64,000 bases of DNA from JAWPMT01 sp965601475 (GCA_965601475.1 OZ271832.1:4030001-4094000); one strand, 5' to 3'. Positions 1 to 9,387 are shown, numbered from the stretch's first letter. Notes: generated by a model not told the origin, from the letters alone. Program-made: numbers and translations.

Positions 1-122
1 TAATTCTCGCTTTTTGGCAGATTCTGGCACCCCGAGTCAGGGAATTATCAAAGGAGGCGGAGTTGCATGCCCTGAAGTTGTATGAGACGCCCAAAAATTT
101 TGTAGAATACTTTGGTGAATGA
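1..122 (+). CDS. 3' end of an unidentified protein (partial)
   Basis: An open frame enters from the left edge, first full codon at 3, and reads about 39 residues to a TGA at 120-122. The end is helical and charged (RVRELSKEAELHALKLYE) and finishes NFVEYFGE. The last bases overlap the ATG of lpxB in an ATGA-type arrangement (119-122), so the gene is translationally coupled to lpxB and in the same operon. In Bacteroidota surE often precedes lpxB, but this tail does not look like a SurE C-terminus, so I do not name it. Confidence 0.55.
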   Translation, partial: ILAFWQILAPRVRELSKEAELHALKLYETPKNFVEYFGE

Positions 123-1213
123 AGTTCTTTCTGATTGCTGGTGAGCGCTCAGGAGACCTCCACGGAGCAAGATTGATCTCCTCGTTGAGTGAGCTTTTTC
201 CCACGGCACGATTTGTAGGCTATGGGGGAGATGCAATGCTGGGGGCAGGAATGGATCTATTGGTCCATTACAAGGAGATTTCGTACATGGGCTTTTGGGA
301 GGTACTAAAAAATTTGAAGGACATCAGAAGTCAAATGAAGGCATGCAAACAAAGTATGGCCGCTACGAAACCAGACCTGCTCATACTCATTGACTTTCCT
401 GGTTTCAACCTGAGGATGGCTTCTTTTGCGAAGAATCACAACCTCCCCGTCGCTTATTACATTGCACCGAAAGTCTGGGCTTGGAAGGAAAGTAGAATAA
501 GCCAAATCAAGCAATTTGTAGATCAGCTGTATTGTATTCTGCCATTCGAGAAAGAATACTTCAAGCGCAAAGGCTTGGATGTGTCGTACGTTGGTAATCC
601 GGTGCTGGACGCAGTCGACGAGCACGAGGGGAAGCTCCAACTGAATTCCGATGTCCGGCGTATTGCTTGCCTTCCGGGAAGTAGGATGCAAGAGGTTGTG
701 AGTTCGCTCGGTGTAATTGGTGACGTGGCCAGGAAAAGACAAGATTGGTACTTTCTGATAGCAGCGGTTGACAACTTGCCTCCGAGTGCATATGCCGATA
801 TAGATTCGATACCAAATGTGGAAGTCCTTTGGGACCGCACCTACGACATACTCGCCAGCGTGGATGCGGCGATAGTGGTTTCTGGGACTGCTACTTTGGA
901 AACCGCACTTTTTGGTGTTCCACAGGTAGTCTGTTACCGGACAAGCTGGATTACCTATGCCATTGCCAAGTCACTGGTAAAGATCAATTTCATTTCGTTG
1001 GTGAACCTGATTGCCGATAGGGAAGTAGTAAAGGAATTCATCCAGGCAGATTTCAATGGTGATGCACTACTCGAAGAGTTAGAAAGACTCCTGCGCGATG
1101 ACGTGAAAGCTCAAATTCGCTCAGACTATGAGGAGATTCGACGTAAAATCGGAACGACGTCCGCTGCAGAGAAGACCGCCATGCTGATAAAACAGGACTT
1201 CAGCCTCGACTAA
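119..1213 (+). CDS. lpxB: Lipid-A-disaccharide synthase
   Basis: Glycosyltransferase family 19 enzyme. It condenses UDP-2,3-diacylglucosamine with lipid X to give lipid A disaccharide 1-phosphate at the inner face of the cytoplasmic membrane. The 364-residue length is normal. Family motifs are visible: GERSGDLHG at residues 8-16, GYGG at 34-37, YIAPKVWAW at 114-122, YVGNPVLD at 157-164, LPGSR at 185-189 and SGTATLE at 255-261 near the UDP-sugar site. The ATG overlaps the stop of the upstream gene. The stop codon lies tail to tail with clpX (overlap at 1210-1213). No terminator is visible between the two convergent genes. Identity is secure. Confidence 0.96.
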   Translation: MKFFLIAGERSGDLHGARLISSLSELFPTARFVGYGGDAMLGAGMDLLVHYKEISYMGFWEVLKNLKDIRSQMKACKQSMAATKPDLLILIDFPGFNLRMASFAKNHNLPVAYYIAPKVWAWKESRISQIKQFVDQLYCILPFEKEYFKRKGLDVSYVGNPVLDAVDEHEGKLQLNSDVRRIACLPGSRMQEVVSSLGVIGDVARKRQDWYFLIAAVDNLPPSAYADIDSIPNVEVLWDRTYDILASVDAAIVVSGTATLETALFGVPQVVCYRTSWITYAIAKSLVKINFISLVNLIADREVVKEFIQADFNGDALLEELERLLRDDVKAQIRSDYEEIRRKIGTTSAAEKTAMLIKQDFSLD

Positions 1214-2436
1214 GCAGCTCTTAGCTTACTGAATTTCGATTTCTCAAACTTCTCTTGGGCATATTCCCGACTGATCGTCAACTCTCTCACATCGCTGGAG
1301 GGAGTATCGAACATGGCATCGGTGATGATGGCTTCGAAAATAGAACGAAGCCCTCGTGCTCCCAATTTGAAATCCAGTGCCTTCTTGACAATATAATCCA
1401 AAGCCTCTTCCTCCAACTCCAGTTTTACCTCTTCCATGTCGAAGAGCTTCTGGTATTGTTTGATCAGGGCATTCTTAGGTTCCTTCAATATACGTTTGAG
1501 CGCATCCTCGTTGAGTGGATCGAGATGCGTAAGTACCGGAAGACGTCCAATGAGTTCTGGGATGAGCCCGAAACTCTTCAAGTCTTGTGCTGTGATGTAT
1601 TGCAGTAGATTGTCCTTGTCCAATTGATCAAAGTCATCCTCTTCCGAACTGGCGAAGCCTATTGATCTGGTGTTCAATCTATTTCCGATATGCCGTTCAA
1701 TGCCGTCAAAAGCACCACCACAGATGAACAGAATATTCTCCGTATTCACAGATATCATTTTTTGATCCGGATGCTTTCTTCCACCCTGAGGGGGAACATT
1801 GACTGACGTGCCTTCCAATAGTTTCAAAAGCGCCTGCTGAACACCCTCACCGCTCACATCTCTGGTGATCGAAGGATTGTCAGATTTCCTTGCGATTTTG
1901 TCCAACTCATCGATATACACTATGCCACGCTCGGCCTGATCCACATCATAGTTGGCGGCTTGAAGTAGCCTGGTAAGGATGCTCTCGACATCCTCTCCCA
2001 CATATCCCGCTTCAGTGAGTACCGTGGCATCGGCGATGCAAAAAGGTACCTGTAGGATTTTGGCCAAAGTACGAGCCAGGTAAGTCTTTCCCGTACCCGT
2101 CTGGCCTACCATGATGATGTTGGACTTTTCAATCACAACTTCATCTTTGACTTTGTTTTGCATGAGTCGCTTGTAGTGGTTGTAGACGGCGACCGATATG
2201 TATTTCTTAGCCTCATCCTGACCGATCACAAACTCGTCAAGATGCTTTTTCATGTCCACAGGTTTGATCAGGTTGAATGTAGGGAGCTCAGGGCTGTCTT
2301 TTGCCTTCAATTCCTCATTCAATATCTGCTGCGCCTGCGTGATACATTTGTCGCAAATATGGGCGTGGATACCTGAGATCATCAGGTCCACGTCCTTTTT
2401 ATTTCTACCGCAAAAACTACAAGTGACTTGCGCCAT
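1210..2436 (-). CDS. clpX: ATP-dependent Clp protease ATP-binding subunit ClpX
   Basis: AAA+ unfoldase that feeds substrates to ClpP in the cytoplasm. The 408-residue protein has an N-terminal zinc-binding domain (Cys6, Cys9, Cys28, Cys31), Walker A GQTGTGKT at 111-118, pore loop GYVG at 144-147, Walker B IVYIDELDK at 172-180, the RDVSGEGVQQALLK pore-2 region at about 192-206, and sensor-2 GARGLRSI near the end. It starts 3 nt after the clpP stop on the same strand, so clpP-clpX is one operon. All catalytic parts are present. Confidence 0.97.
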   Translation of the reverse strand: MAQVTCSFCGRNKKDVDLMISGIHAHICDKCITQAQQILNEELKAKDSPELPTFNLIKPVDMKKHLDEFVIGQDEAKKYISVAVYNHYKRLMQNKVKDEVVIEKSNIIMVGQTGTGKTYLARTLAKILQVPFCIADATVLTEAGYVGEDVESILTRLLQAANYDVDQAERGIVYIDELDKIARKSDNPSITRDVSGEGVQQALLKLLEGTSVNVPPQGGRKHPDQKMISVNTENILFICGGAFDGIERHIGNRLNTRSIGFASSEEDDFDQLDKDNLLQYITAQDLKSFGLIPELIGRLPVLTHLDPLNEDALKRILKEPKNALIKQYQKLFDMEEVKLELEEEALDYIVKKALDFKLGARGLRSIFEAIITDAMFDTPSSDVRELTISREYAQEKFEKSKFSKLRAA

Positions 2437-2439
2437 GTA

Positions 2440-3108
2440 TTATTTCTTTATTAAAACTTCGTCTATAAGACCATATTCCTTCGCTTCGGATGCACGCATC
2501 CAGTTATCTCGATCAGAATCTTGCTCGATTTGCTCGTAAGACTGGCCGGTGTGATTGGCCAATATAGTGTAGAGATCCTTTCGCAGTTCCTGCATCTGCT
2601 TCAACGTGATTTCCATGTCCTTTGACTGGCCTTGCATTCCTCCGCTTGGCTGGTGGATCATGATTCTGGCATGTGGCAATGCCGATCTCTTGCCCGGAGC
2701 ACCGCCTGCCATCAGCACAGCACCCATAGATGCAGCCATGCCCGTACAGATAGTGGCTACATCCGGACCCACATATTGCATCGTGTCATACATCCCGAGA
2801 CCCGCGTATACCGATCCTCCGGGACTGTTCACGTAGAGCAGGATGTCTTTCTTGCTGTCTACAGACTCTAGGAAAAGCAGCTGTGCCGTGATGATATTGG
2901 CAATATTTTCCTCAACCTGCATGCCCAGGAAAATGATCCTGTCCATGATCAGTCTGGAAAAAACGTCGATCTCAGCAAATCTGGTGGGGCGTTCTTCGAT
3001 CACAGAGCGCGTCATGTTCTCGACATGTGAAGCGTAGGCGTCGAATGTGCTGCCACTAATTCCGCTCCCTTTTACTGCATATTTCCGAAATTCTTCTCTA
3101 TTGTTCAT
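2440..3108 (-). CDS. clpP: ATP-dependent Clp protease proteolytic subunit ClpP
   Basis: Serine peptidase of family S14 that forms the barrel chamber used by ClpX. The 222-residue sequence carries the nucleophile in GMAASMGA (Ser127), the His of IHQPSGG (His152) and an Asp in SDRDNW (Asp201). The spacing matches the E. coli triad. About 30 residues before the conserved core probably include a cleaved propeptide. It is the first gene of clpP-clpX. The tig terminator lies just upstream, so the two transcripts are separate although tig, clpP and clpX are in the usual order. Confidence 0.97.
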   Translation of the reverse strand: MNNREEFRKYAVKGSGISGSTFDAYASHVENMTRSVIEERPTRFAEIDVFSRLIMDRIIFLGMQVEENIANIITAQLLFLESVDSKKDILLYVNSPGGSVYAGLGMYDTMQYVGPDVATICTGMAASMGAVLMAGGAPGKRSALPHARIMIHQPSGGMQGQSKDMEITLKQMQELRKDLYTILANHTGQSYEQIEQDSDRDNWMRASEAKEYGLIDEVLIKK

Positions 3109-3131
3109 TGTTGAGTTTGAAACGATTCTAA

Positions 3132-3164
3132 CAAAAATAAAAAAGTCCTAGTTAGCAGGACTTT
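3132..3164 (-). terminator. Rho-independent terminator of tig
   Basis: Read on the minus strand, an 8-bp stem (3157-3164 with 3142-3149) and a 7-nt loop are followed by a T-rich tract. It lies about 45 nt beyond the tig stop and just before clpP, so it ends the tig transcript. A small CCCG/CGGG hairpin at 3173-3184 lies between it and tig. Confidence 0.75.
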
Positions 3165-3206
3165 CTTATAAACCCGGTAACGGGCTTCTTAGTTTCTTGT
3201 CACCGT

Positions 3207-4532
3207 CTATACAAGCTTCCTAAACTCCTCCAGGGACACCTCCTTCTCTTTCACAGTGATGGTTTCCTTCACGAAATCCAGTATTTTCCGATTTTGTACC
3301 TGGTTGTAAACTTTCATGTAGTTATCGCCATTTTCAGCCTGTAAGTAGTTGTTTGCAAACTGATCCAACTGTTCACCTAGTTGTTCAGCCATGCCATAGC
3401 CGCCAAATTGCTGTAGTATCTGTTGCTTGGCTTCTTCCACTACCTCTTCATGCTCGACTTTTATTTCCTGTTCCTTGGCAACCTTGGCGCTTATCAGGGA
3501 CCAAACCAACTCTCGGGCGTAGACTTCATATTCATTCTCCACCAGTTCTTCAGTCATATTCTCATTGGTTTCTACCAGCCAACGCTTAAGGAATGTGTCA
3601 GGTAAGGTGACTTTGGCTTTTTCACCCAGCTCTTTCTTCACCCGGTAATCAAAAAACTGACTCGCCTCCTTCTCGTAGTTGGTTGATATCGTCTCTGTCA
3701 CCTTCTGCTTGAAAGCGTCTTCAGAATCGACATTTCCCTTGCCAAAAGTCTTGTCAAACAACTCCTGATCGATCGGCGCTGGTTCAATGTGCGTAATCCC
3801 TTCAATCGTGAAGTCGAACTTGTGCTTGGCTGTCTTGAGGTCCTCTTCCGTCAGACCAACTACCCGCTTGAAGTATTCCACGTCTTTGAAAAACTTCTTC
3901 GCGTCGATAGTGATTTTGTCACCCACTTTCGCACTTGCAAATTTCTTCACGCCGGCCTTATCAAGATTTTTCAGATCCAGACTGACTTCCCTTTCGGCAT
4001 CCAATGCCTCCGAGACAATTTTTCCAACGACTGTGTCGTTTTCGGCCACTTCTTCAGCGACTTGAGATTCTCCGAACTGATATCTCAGGTTTTCGATGGT
4101 CTCAGCAATGACGGAGTCATCTACTTTGATCTGGGCCAGGTCGACTTTGATCTTTTTGTCGATCTTCAAGTCAAATTCCCCAGCATAGCCGGCATTGTAT
4201 TTGAATTCGAAATCTTTTTGGTTGTCCCAATCAATCCCCTCGAAATCTTCGCGGACAGGAAGCGGTTCTCCCAGGAATTGCAATTCATTCTCCCGAATGT
4301 ACTTGGTGAGATTTTCACTCAAAATTTTGTTGATCTCTTCCACCAAGAAGGACTGGCCATACATTTTTCGGATGAGGCCCGGAGGAACCTTTCCCGGTCG
4401 AAAACCTTTCAGCGAGGCCTTTTTGCTATAGTCCTTGATTTTTTGCTGAACACCCTGTTGATAATCCTCTTCGTTTACTTTAATTTTAATTAAAGCCTCG
4501 TTATTATCGATTTTATCAAGTGTTATATCCAA
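3207..4532 (-). CDS. tig: Trigger factor, ribosome-associated chaperone
   Basis: Chaperone and peptidyl-prolyl isomerase that docks at the ribosome exit tunnel. The N-terminal ribosome-binding region is recognisable by GFRPGKVPPGLIRKMYG at about residues 43-59, the Bacteroidota form of the GFRxGKxP ribosome-binding signature. A divergent FKBP-like middle region and a long helical C-terminal arm follow. At 441 residues it has normal trigger-factor length. The gene lies upstream of clpP-clpX, the conserved order for these protein-quality genes, but has its own terminator. The middle domain is too divergent to judge isomerase activity. Confidence 0.93.
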   Translation of the reverse strand: MDITLDKIDNNEALIKIKVNEEDYQQGVQQKIKDYSKKASLKGFRPGKVPPGLIRKMYGQSFLVEEINKILSENLTKYIRENELQFLGEPLPVREDFEGIDWDNQKDFEFKYNAGYAGEFDLKIDKKIKVDLAQIKVDDSVIAETIENLRYQFGESQVAEEVAENDTVVGKIVSEALDAEREVSLDLKNLDKAGVKKFASAKVGDKITIDAKKFFKDVEYFKRVVGLTEEDLKTAKHKFDFTIEGITHIEPAPIDQELFDKTFGKGNVDSEDAFKQKVTETISTNYEKEASQFFDYRVKKELGEKAKVTLPDTFLKRWLVETNENMTEELVENEYEVYARELVWSLISAKVAKEQEIKVEHEEVVEEAKQQILQQFGGYGMAEQLGEQLDQFANNYLQAENGDNYMKVYNQVQNRKILDFVKETITVKEKEVSLEEFRKLV

Positions 4533-4560
4533 TTTTGAATCGTGTTTAATCCTCCCCTAA

Positions 4561-4599
4561 AAACTAAAAACCCCCTTATGTTCACTATCCATAAGAGGG
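4561..4599 (-). terminator. Rho-independent terminator after tRNA-Leu
   Basis: On the minus strand a 10-bp stem (4590-4599 with 4571-4580, one G-T pair) and a 9-nt loop are followed by TTTTTAGTTT. It lies 6 nt beyond the tRNA-Leu 3' end and upstream of tig. It therefore ends the tRNA transcript, and tig needs its own promoter. Confidence 0.85.
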
Positions 4600-4605
4600 C
4601 TGATG

Positions 4606-4687
4606 TGCGGATGGAGGGACTCGAACCCCCATGCCTCGCGGCGCTAGATCCTAAGTCTAGTGCGTCTACCAATTTCGCCACATCCGC
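4606..4687 (-). tRNA. tRNA-Leu (anticodon UAG)
   Basis: An 82-nt class II tRNA. The acceptor GCGGATG (5' at 4687) pairs with CATCCGC, followed by discriminator A. The anticodon loop is CTTAGGA, giving UAG, which reads CUN leucine codons. A short variable arm and a normal T-arm (GTTCGAGTC) are present. The CCA end is not encoded. A strong terminator follows directly. Confidence 0.95.
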
Positions 4688-4757
4688 AAAATAGGAGGGC
4701 AAAAGTAGAGAAAATTTTTACATTATTTGCTAACCAGGATGCGAAAGAATATTTAAG

Positions 4758-6968
4758 ATGCCGGAAACCATCGTAGTAGACGAGAAGAAGGAGATTATTA
4801 GAAGGTACCGCACCTTATTGAGGCATGCAAAGCCATTCCTGAAGGATGATGATGCACGAACTATACGGAAAGCGTTCAACACCTCTCTGGAAGCGCATAA
4901 AGGTATGCGAAGACGATCAGGGGAGCCCTATATCTACCACCCGATATCGGTAGCACTTATATGCGTTGATGAGATCGGACTTGGCACTACTTCCATTGTT
5001 TCTGCCTTGCTGCATGATGTTGTGGAAGACACCGAATTACAACTATCAGATATCGACAGGCTATTTGGTGTCAAGGTAGCAAAAATCATTGATGGCCTGA
5101 CCAAGATATCCGGAGTCTTCGACCAAGGTTCATCTCAACAGGCTGAGAATTTCCGCAAGATGATCCTTACCCTTTCGGAAGACGTGAGGGTCATACTGAT
5201 CAAGCTCGCCGATAGGTTGCACAATATGCGAACACTGGGCAGTATGCCACACGAAAAGCAGCTCAAGATTGCCTCGGAAACCAAATACATTTACGCGCCG
5301 CTTGCACACCGATTGGGCTTGTACGCCATAAAGACAGAGCTGGAGGACCTGTGCCTGAAGTACACAGACAAAGAAATACACGACGAAATTGCATCGAAGA
5401 TCAATGCAACCAAACAAAGTCGAAGTCGATTTATCCGGAATTTCATCAAGCCCATCAAAGATTCGCTTGATAGACTTCACGTGAAATATGAAATCAAAGG
5501 GAGACCAAAATCTATCCATTCGATTTGGACGAAGATGCAAAAGCAAGGTGTCTCTTTTGAGGAAGTCTATGACCTTTTCGCCATCCGCATTATCATAGAC
5601 ACGAAACCTGAGTTGGAAAAGCAGCTTTGCTGGCAGGTGTATTCGATTGTTACCGATTTCTATCAACCCAACCCTGAGCGGCTGCGTGATTGGATAAGCA
5701 TACCAAAGGCAAATGGCTATGAGTCGCTGCACACCACCGTCATGAGCGGAGTAGGCCAGTGGGTAGAAGTGCAAATCCGCACCCTGCGGATGGACGAAAT
5801 AGCGGAAAAGGGATACGCAGCGCACTGGAAGTACAAGGAAAACTCAGACAACAGCTCTGAGATGGGCCTTGAAATGTGGATTGGCAAGGTCAGAGAAGTT
5901 CTTGAAAACAACGACACCTCAGCTATCGAGTTTGTCGACAACTTCCGATCAAATCTATATAACGAGGAAGTCTTCACTTTTACTCCAAAAGGAGATTTGG
6001 TCACACTGCCCAGCGGAGCCACCACCTTGGACTTCGCCTTTGACATCCATACCGAGATTGGGAAGCAATGCATTGGAGCGAAGGTGAATCAAAAATTGGT
6101 CCCGTTAAATTACAAATTCAAGAATGGGGACCAGGTTGAAATTCTCACAAGCAAGAAGCAGAAACCAAGCGAAGACTGGCTCAATTATGTGGTGAGTTCT
6201 AAGGCAAAATCCGGGATCAAAGATGCGCTCAAGGAGGAACGTAAGGTCTTTGCAGGGGAGGGAAAAGAAATTGTCAAGCGAAAACTCAAGCAATTGAAGC
6301 TGCCGTTTGAGCAGAATGTACTCAATAGAATCGTAGCATACTTCAACACGGGCACACCTACGGAGTTATTCTACCTGGTAGGTAAAGGCAAGATCGACCA
6401 TAGTGATCTCAAAAAGTTCAATGAAGAACCCAAGGAACAGCGGGCCAAAACTTCCCAGCCTGCACCGTCCAGTCGACCAGCCAAATCACTCAACGGAGAT
6501 GAAAAAGAAGATCTCTTACTCATCGGGGAAGATATGGACGTGCTGGACTACAAGCTTTCACCTTGCTGCAATCCCATACCCGGAGATGATGTATTTGGAT
6601 TTGTCACCGTGGCAGACGGCATCAAAGTCCATCGAACCAATTGTCCAAACGCTCCGGAATTACTGGCCAATTACGGATATCGCGTCGTTAAGGCCAAATG
6701 GGCTTCCAAGCAGAAGTCAACCTTCGAAGCCGGTATCAAAATATTGGGCACAGACCGAATAGGCCTCATCAACGACGTCTCCAACGTCATTAGTGAAGAA
6801 TTGAAGATTAACATGCGATCCATGAAGATCAATACGGAAGGAGGAATATTCGAAGGCGAGATACACCTTTTTGTAGAAGACACGGATCATTTGGATCTCA
6901 TGATCAGGAAATTAGAGAATGTGGAAGGGGTACTCAGCGTCAATCGATTTAACAATAATGAGTTTTGA
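4758..6968 (+). CDS. Bifunctional (p)ppGpp synthetase/hydrolase of the Rel/Spo family
   Basis: Long RSH enzyme that makes and breaks the alarmone (p)ppGpp. The 736 residues show an intact HD hydrolase domain (His61, HD at 86-87, ED at 90-91, ADRLHNMRT at 151-159), a synthetase domain with GRPKSIHSIW at 248-257 and GYESLHTTV at 320-328, a TGS domain at about 405-465 beginning VFTFTPKGD, a Cys/His-containing linker, and a C-terminal ACT domain at about 665-736. Both catalytic centres look functional. It heads an operon with fur-like, STAS and purA genes, with gaps of 14, 3 and 6 nt. In Bacteroidota such proteins are called RelA/SpoT; I leave the symbol open. Confidence 0.94.
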   Translation: MPETIVVDEKKEIIRRYRTLLRHAKPFLKDDDARTIRKAFNTSLEAHKGMRRRSGEPYIYHPISVALICVDEIGLGTTSIVSALLHDVVEDTELQLSDIDRLFGVKVAKIIDGLTKISGVFDQGSSQQAENFRKMILTLSEDVRVILIKLADRLHNMRTLGSMPHEKQLKIASETKYIYAPLAHRLGLYAIKTELEDLCLKYTDKEIHDEIASKINATKQSRSRFIRNFIKPIKDSLDRLHVKYEIKGRPKSIHSIWTKMQKQGVSFEEVYDLFAIRIIIDTKPELEKQLCWQVYSIVTDFYQPNPERLRDWISIPKANGYESLHTTVMSGVGQWVEVQIRTLRMDEIAEKGYAAHWKYKENSDNSSEMGLEMWIGKVREVLENNDTSAIEFVDNFRSNLYNEEVFTFTPKGDLVTLPSGATTLDFAFDIHTEIGKQCIGAKVNQKLVPLNYKFKNGDQVEILTSKKQKPSEDWLNYVVSSKAKSGIKDALKEERKVFAGEGKEIVKRKLKQLKLPFEQNVLNRIVAYFNTGTPTELFYLVGKGKIDHSDLKKFNEEPKEQRAKTSQPAPSSRPAKSLNGDEKEDLLLIGEDMDVLDYKLSPCCNPIPGDDVFGFVTVADGIKVHRTNCPNAPELLANYGYRVVKAKWASKQKSTFEAGIKILGTDRIGLINDVSNVISEELKINMRSMKINTEGGIFEGEIHLFVEDTDHLDLMIRKLENVEGVLSVNRFNNNEF

Positions 6969-6982
6969 TCTATTTTTGAATC

Positions 6983-7447
6983 ATGATTCAGGCGGCGACG
7001 ATATTGGAGGAAGTAAAAAAGATTTTCACAGCTTTTTTAGAGCAGAAGAATCTTAGAAAAACGCCAGAGCGATTCGCGATATTGGAGGAAATATACGGTA
7101 GGCAAGACCATTTTGATGTAGAATCACTCTATATCAGTATGAAAGATCGAAATTACCGTGTGAGCCGCGCTACAGTATACAATACACTTGACCTGCTGAC
7201 AGAATGTGACCTGGTGACGAAACATCAGTTTGGAAAAAATCTGGCTCAATTTGAAAAGGCCTATGGCTTTCGGCAACATGATCACTTGATCTGTACAGAT
7301 TGTAATAAAGTTGTTGAGTTTTGCGACCCCCGTATCCAAAACATAAAAAATACAGTCGGTAACCTATTAGAATTTGAAGTGCTGCACCATTCACTGATCC
7401 TCTATGCTAATTGTAAGAAGGATAATTGTGGGAATCGGACCGAGTGA
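6983..7447 (+). CDS. Fur-family metal-responsive transcriptional regulator
   Basis: A 154-residue winged-helix repressor of the Fur/PerR/Zur group. The DNA-binding helix is RVSRATVYNTLDLL at 59-72. The metal-site region is HDHLICTDC at 99-107. A four-cysteine structural zinc site is formed by Cys104, Cys107, Cys144 and Cys149. Whether it senses iron, zinc or peroxide cannot be told from the sequence. It lies 14 nt after rsh and 3 nt before the STAS gene and is probably co-transcribed with both. Confidence 0.88.
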   Translation: MIQAATILEEVKKIFTAFLEQKNLRKTPERFAILEEIYGRQDHFDVESLYISMKDRNYRVSRATVYNTLDLLTECDLVTKHQFGKNLAQFEKAYGFRQHDHLICTDCNKVVEFCDPRIQNIKNTVGNLLEFEVLHHSLILYANCKKDNCGNRTE

Positions 7448-7450
7448 TCG

Positions 7451-7813
7451 GTGGAAATCAAAGAAAAAATGAACTATACATACACTGTCGAAGACAACCT
7501 GATGAGAATTCACTTCTCAGGTGACCTTATCGGAGAGAACAAAGGCCCGGAATTGGTGGAAGTAGTAAATGATGTGCTTGGGAGCAACAAAGCCAAATAC
7601 TGCCTTGTCGATATTTCTGATGTTAGATATATAAACTCAAGTGGAATTGGAGTGCTCATTACAGTACTGACCAAATTTCGCAATAAAGGAGGAGAGCTTT
7701 ATTTAATCAACCCTTCTGAACACGTCAACAAATTGCTGATTATTACCAAGTTGCAAGCCATCTTCAATATCGTGAAGACCGAGGAGGAGGCGCTTCTAAA
7801 AATTGGCTCCTAG
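7451..7813 (+). CDS. STAS-domain protein, anti-sigma factor antagonist-like
   Basis: A 120-residue single STAS domain of the SpoIIAA/RsbV type. The conserved loop reads INSSGIG at 61-67, so a phosphorylatable serine is present. In this family the serine is the target of an anti-sigma kinase, and the unphosphorylated form binds the anti-sigma factor. No such kinase or phosphatase is in the window. The chosen start is GTG at 7451, 3 nt after the fur-like stop; an ATG at 7469 (residue 7) is equally possible. Confidence 0.85.
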   Translation: MEIKEKMNYTYTVEDNLMRIHFSGDLIGENKGPELVEVVNDVLGSNKAKYCLVDISDVRYINSSGIGVLITVLTKFRNKGGELYLINPSEHVNKLLIITKLQAIFNIVKTEEEALLKIGS

Positions 7814-7819
7814 TTCCTT

Positions 7820-9109
7820 ATGAGCAGAGTAGATGTATTGCTGGGCCTTCAATGGGGAGATGAGGGCAAAGGAAAAATTGTGGACTTTTTAGCTCCACGC
7901 TATGAAATCGTTGCCAGATTTCAAGGTGGACCAAATGCGGGTCATACACTGGAATTCGACGGGCACAAACATGTCTTACATCAAATTCCTTCTGGTATTT
8001 TCAGAGAGGGAATCCTCAATGTAATTGGCAATGGTGTAGTACTTGATCCAATCACATTTCAACAGGAGATCAGGGAGCTGGAGCCATTCAATATCGATCT
8101 ATCACGTCGACTTGTGGTGTCAAATAAGGCCCAATTGATTTGCCCTTCACATCGATTACTCGACCAGGCCCATGAACAGGCAAAAGGAGCCGCAAAGATA
8201 GGTTCTACATTGCGAGGGATTGGCCCTACTTATGAAGATAAAGTAGGACGCGTTGGTCTTCGTGTTGGGGATATTTTGGAGCCTGATTTTCAATCAAAAT
8301 ATAAAAAGCTTCGACAAAGGCATCTCATAGCGCTTGAAAATTTGAATTTTGACTACAGCAGCCTCGAAGAGAACGAAGAAGCTTTCTTTCGGGCTTTGGA
8401 CCTGCTGAGGTCGATGAATATTGTCAATACTGAATATTTGTTGGACCAACGCCTTTCGGCGGGAGATAGGGTATTGGCAGAAGGCGCACAAGGGTCCTTG
8501 TTGGATATCGATTTTGGGAGCTATCCTTTTGTCACAAGTTCGAATACCATCTCTGCCGGAGCTTGTGTAGGGCTGGGCATATCACCAAAGCGGATTGGAG
8601 AAGTCTATGGCATATTCAAGGCTTACTGCACGCGTGTGGGAAGCGGGCCGTTCCCTACTGAGTTGGAAGATGAGGCTGGTGATGACCTGAGACAAAAAGG
8701 TGGAGAGTTTGGAGCTACCACGGGGCGACCTCGAAGATGCGGTTGGTTGGACCTACCTGCTCTGAAGTATGCATGTATGCTCAATGGAGTCACGCAGCTA
8801 TTCATGATGAAAGCAGATGTATTGGCGGAGCTTGATGAACTTTTTGTTGGAAACGCTTACAAGATCGACGGAAGGGAAGTGAATGAAGTCCCAATGTATT
8901 TTTCAGACACCATAGAACCGCAATTCCAAAGCTTTCCTTCATGGGATGATGTCAAGGCTAAGGATTTTGGATCATTTCCGCCGGCGCTGAGTAATTATAT
9001 CGCCCATATCCAGGATTTCGTGGGTAGTCCTGTCAATATTGTCTCAGTGGGACCTAATCGCGCTGAAACAATAATCAGGGAGTCCTCAGACCTATTCATG
9101 GAAAATTAG
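7820..9109 (+). CDS. purA: Adenylosuccinate synthetase
   Basis: Joins IMP and aspartate with GTP to give adenylosuccinate, the first step from IMP to AMP. The 429-residue length is normal. Motifs include WGDEGKGK at 12-19 (catalytic Asp, P-loop), GPNAGHT at 37-43, TTGRPRRCGW in the C-terminal half, and SVGPNRAETI close to the end. It is the last gene of the rsh operon, 6 nt after the STAS gene. PurA is a known direct target of ppGpp inhibition in E. coli, which makes its place behind rsh functionally sensible (inference for this organism). Confidence 0.97.
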   Translation: MSRVDVLLGLQWGDEGKGKIVDFLAPRYEIVARFQGGPNAGHTLEFDGHKHVLHQIPSGIFREGILNVIGNGVVLDPITFQQEIRELEPFNIDLSRRLVVSNKAQLICPSHRLLDQAHEQAKGAAKIGSTLRGIGPTYEDKVGRVGLRVGDILEPDFQSKYKKLRQRHLIALENLNFDYSSLEENEEAFFRALDLLRSMNIVNTEYLLDQRLSAGDRVLAEGAQGSLLDIDFGSYPFVTSSNTISAGACVGLGISPKRIGEVYGIFKAYCTRVGSGPFPTELEDEAGDDLRQKGGEFGATTGRPRRCGWLDLPALKYACMLNGVTQLFMMKADVLAELDELFVGNAYKIDGREVNEVPMYFSDTIEPQFQSFPSWDDVKAKDFGSFPPALSNYIAHIQDFVGSPVNIVSVGPNRAETIIRESSDLFMEN

Positions 9110-9177
9110 ATTTTTTCATTATCTTCCATGTCCTTTTTTACAGGATTACAGAATATTCAAAATTTATTTGCTTGACG

Positions 9178-9207
9178 TTGGTGTTTTAAAAGTTCTGTAT
9201 ATCTTTG
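9178..9207 (+). promoter_or_regulatory. rRNA operon promoter, Bacteroidota type
   Basis: TTG at 9178-9180 is followed after 19 nt by TATCTTTG at 9200-9207, a perfect TAnnTTTG -7 box of the Bacteroidota sigma factor. The start of transcription should be about 9213. It lies in the 392-bp stretch between purA and 16S. The rest of that stretch holds the transcribed leader and no gene that I can see. Confidence 0.75.
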
Positions 9208-9387
9208 CATCCGCTTTGACGGAGAGGGTAGTGAGAAAGAGGAGATAGAGAGGTTGAAGCGGTAAGAAATTAGGGCTTTAATGGAAGGTTAAAGCTGACG
9301 ATATTCTGGGGTTTTCAGGAGGCGGTATCACGATGACGAATAGGAAGTTGGTACTGATTTTGGGAGCTATTGAAGGCAGGATAAAAA

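Noticed and set aside
3789..4493. Plus-strand 234-residue ORF
   Set aside because: It is wholly antisense to tig, which has strong family motifs.
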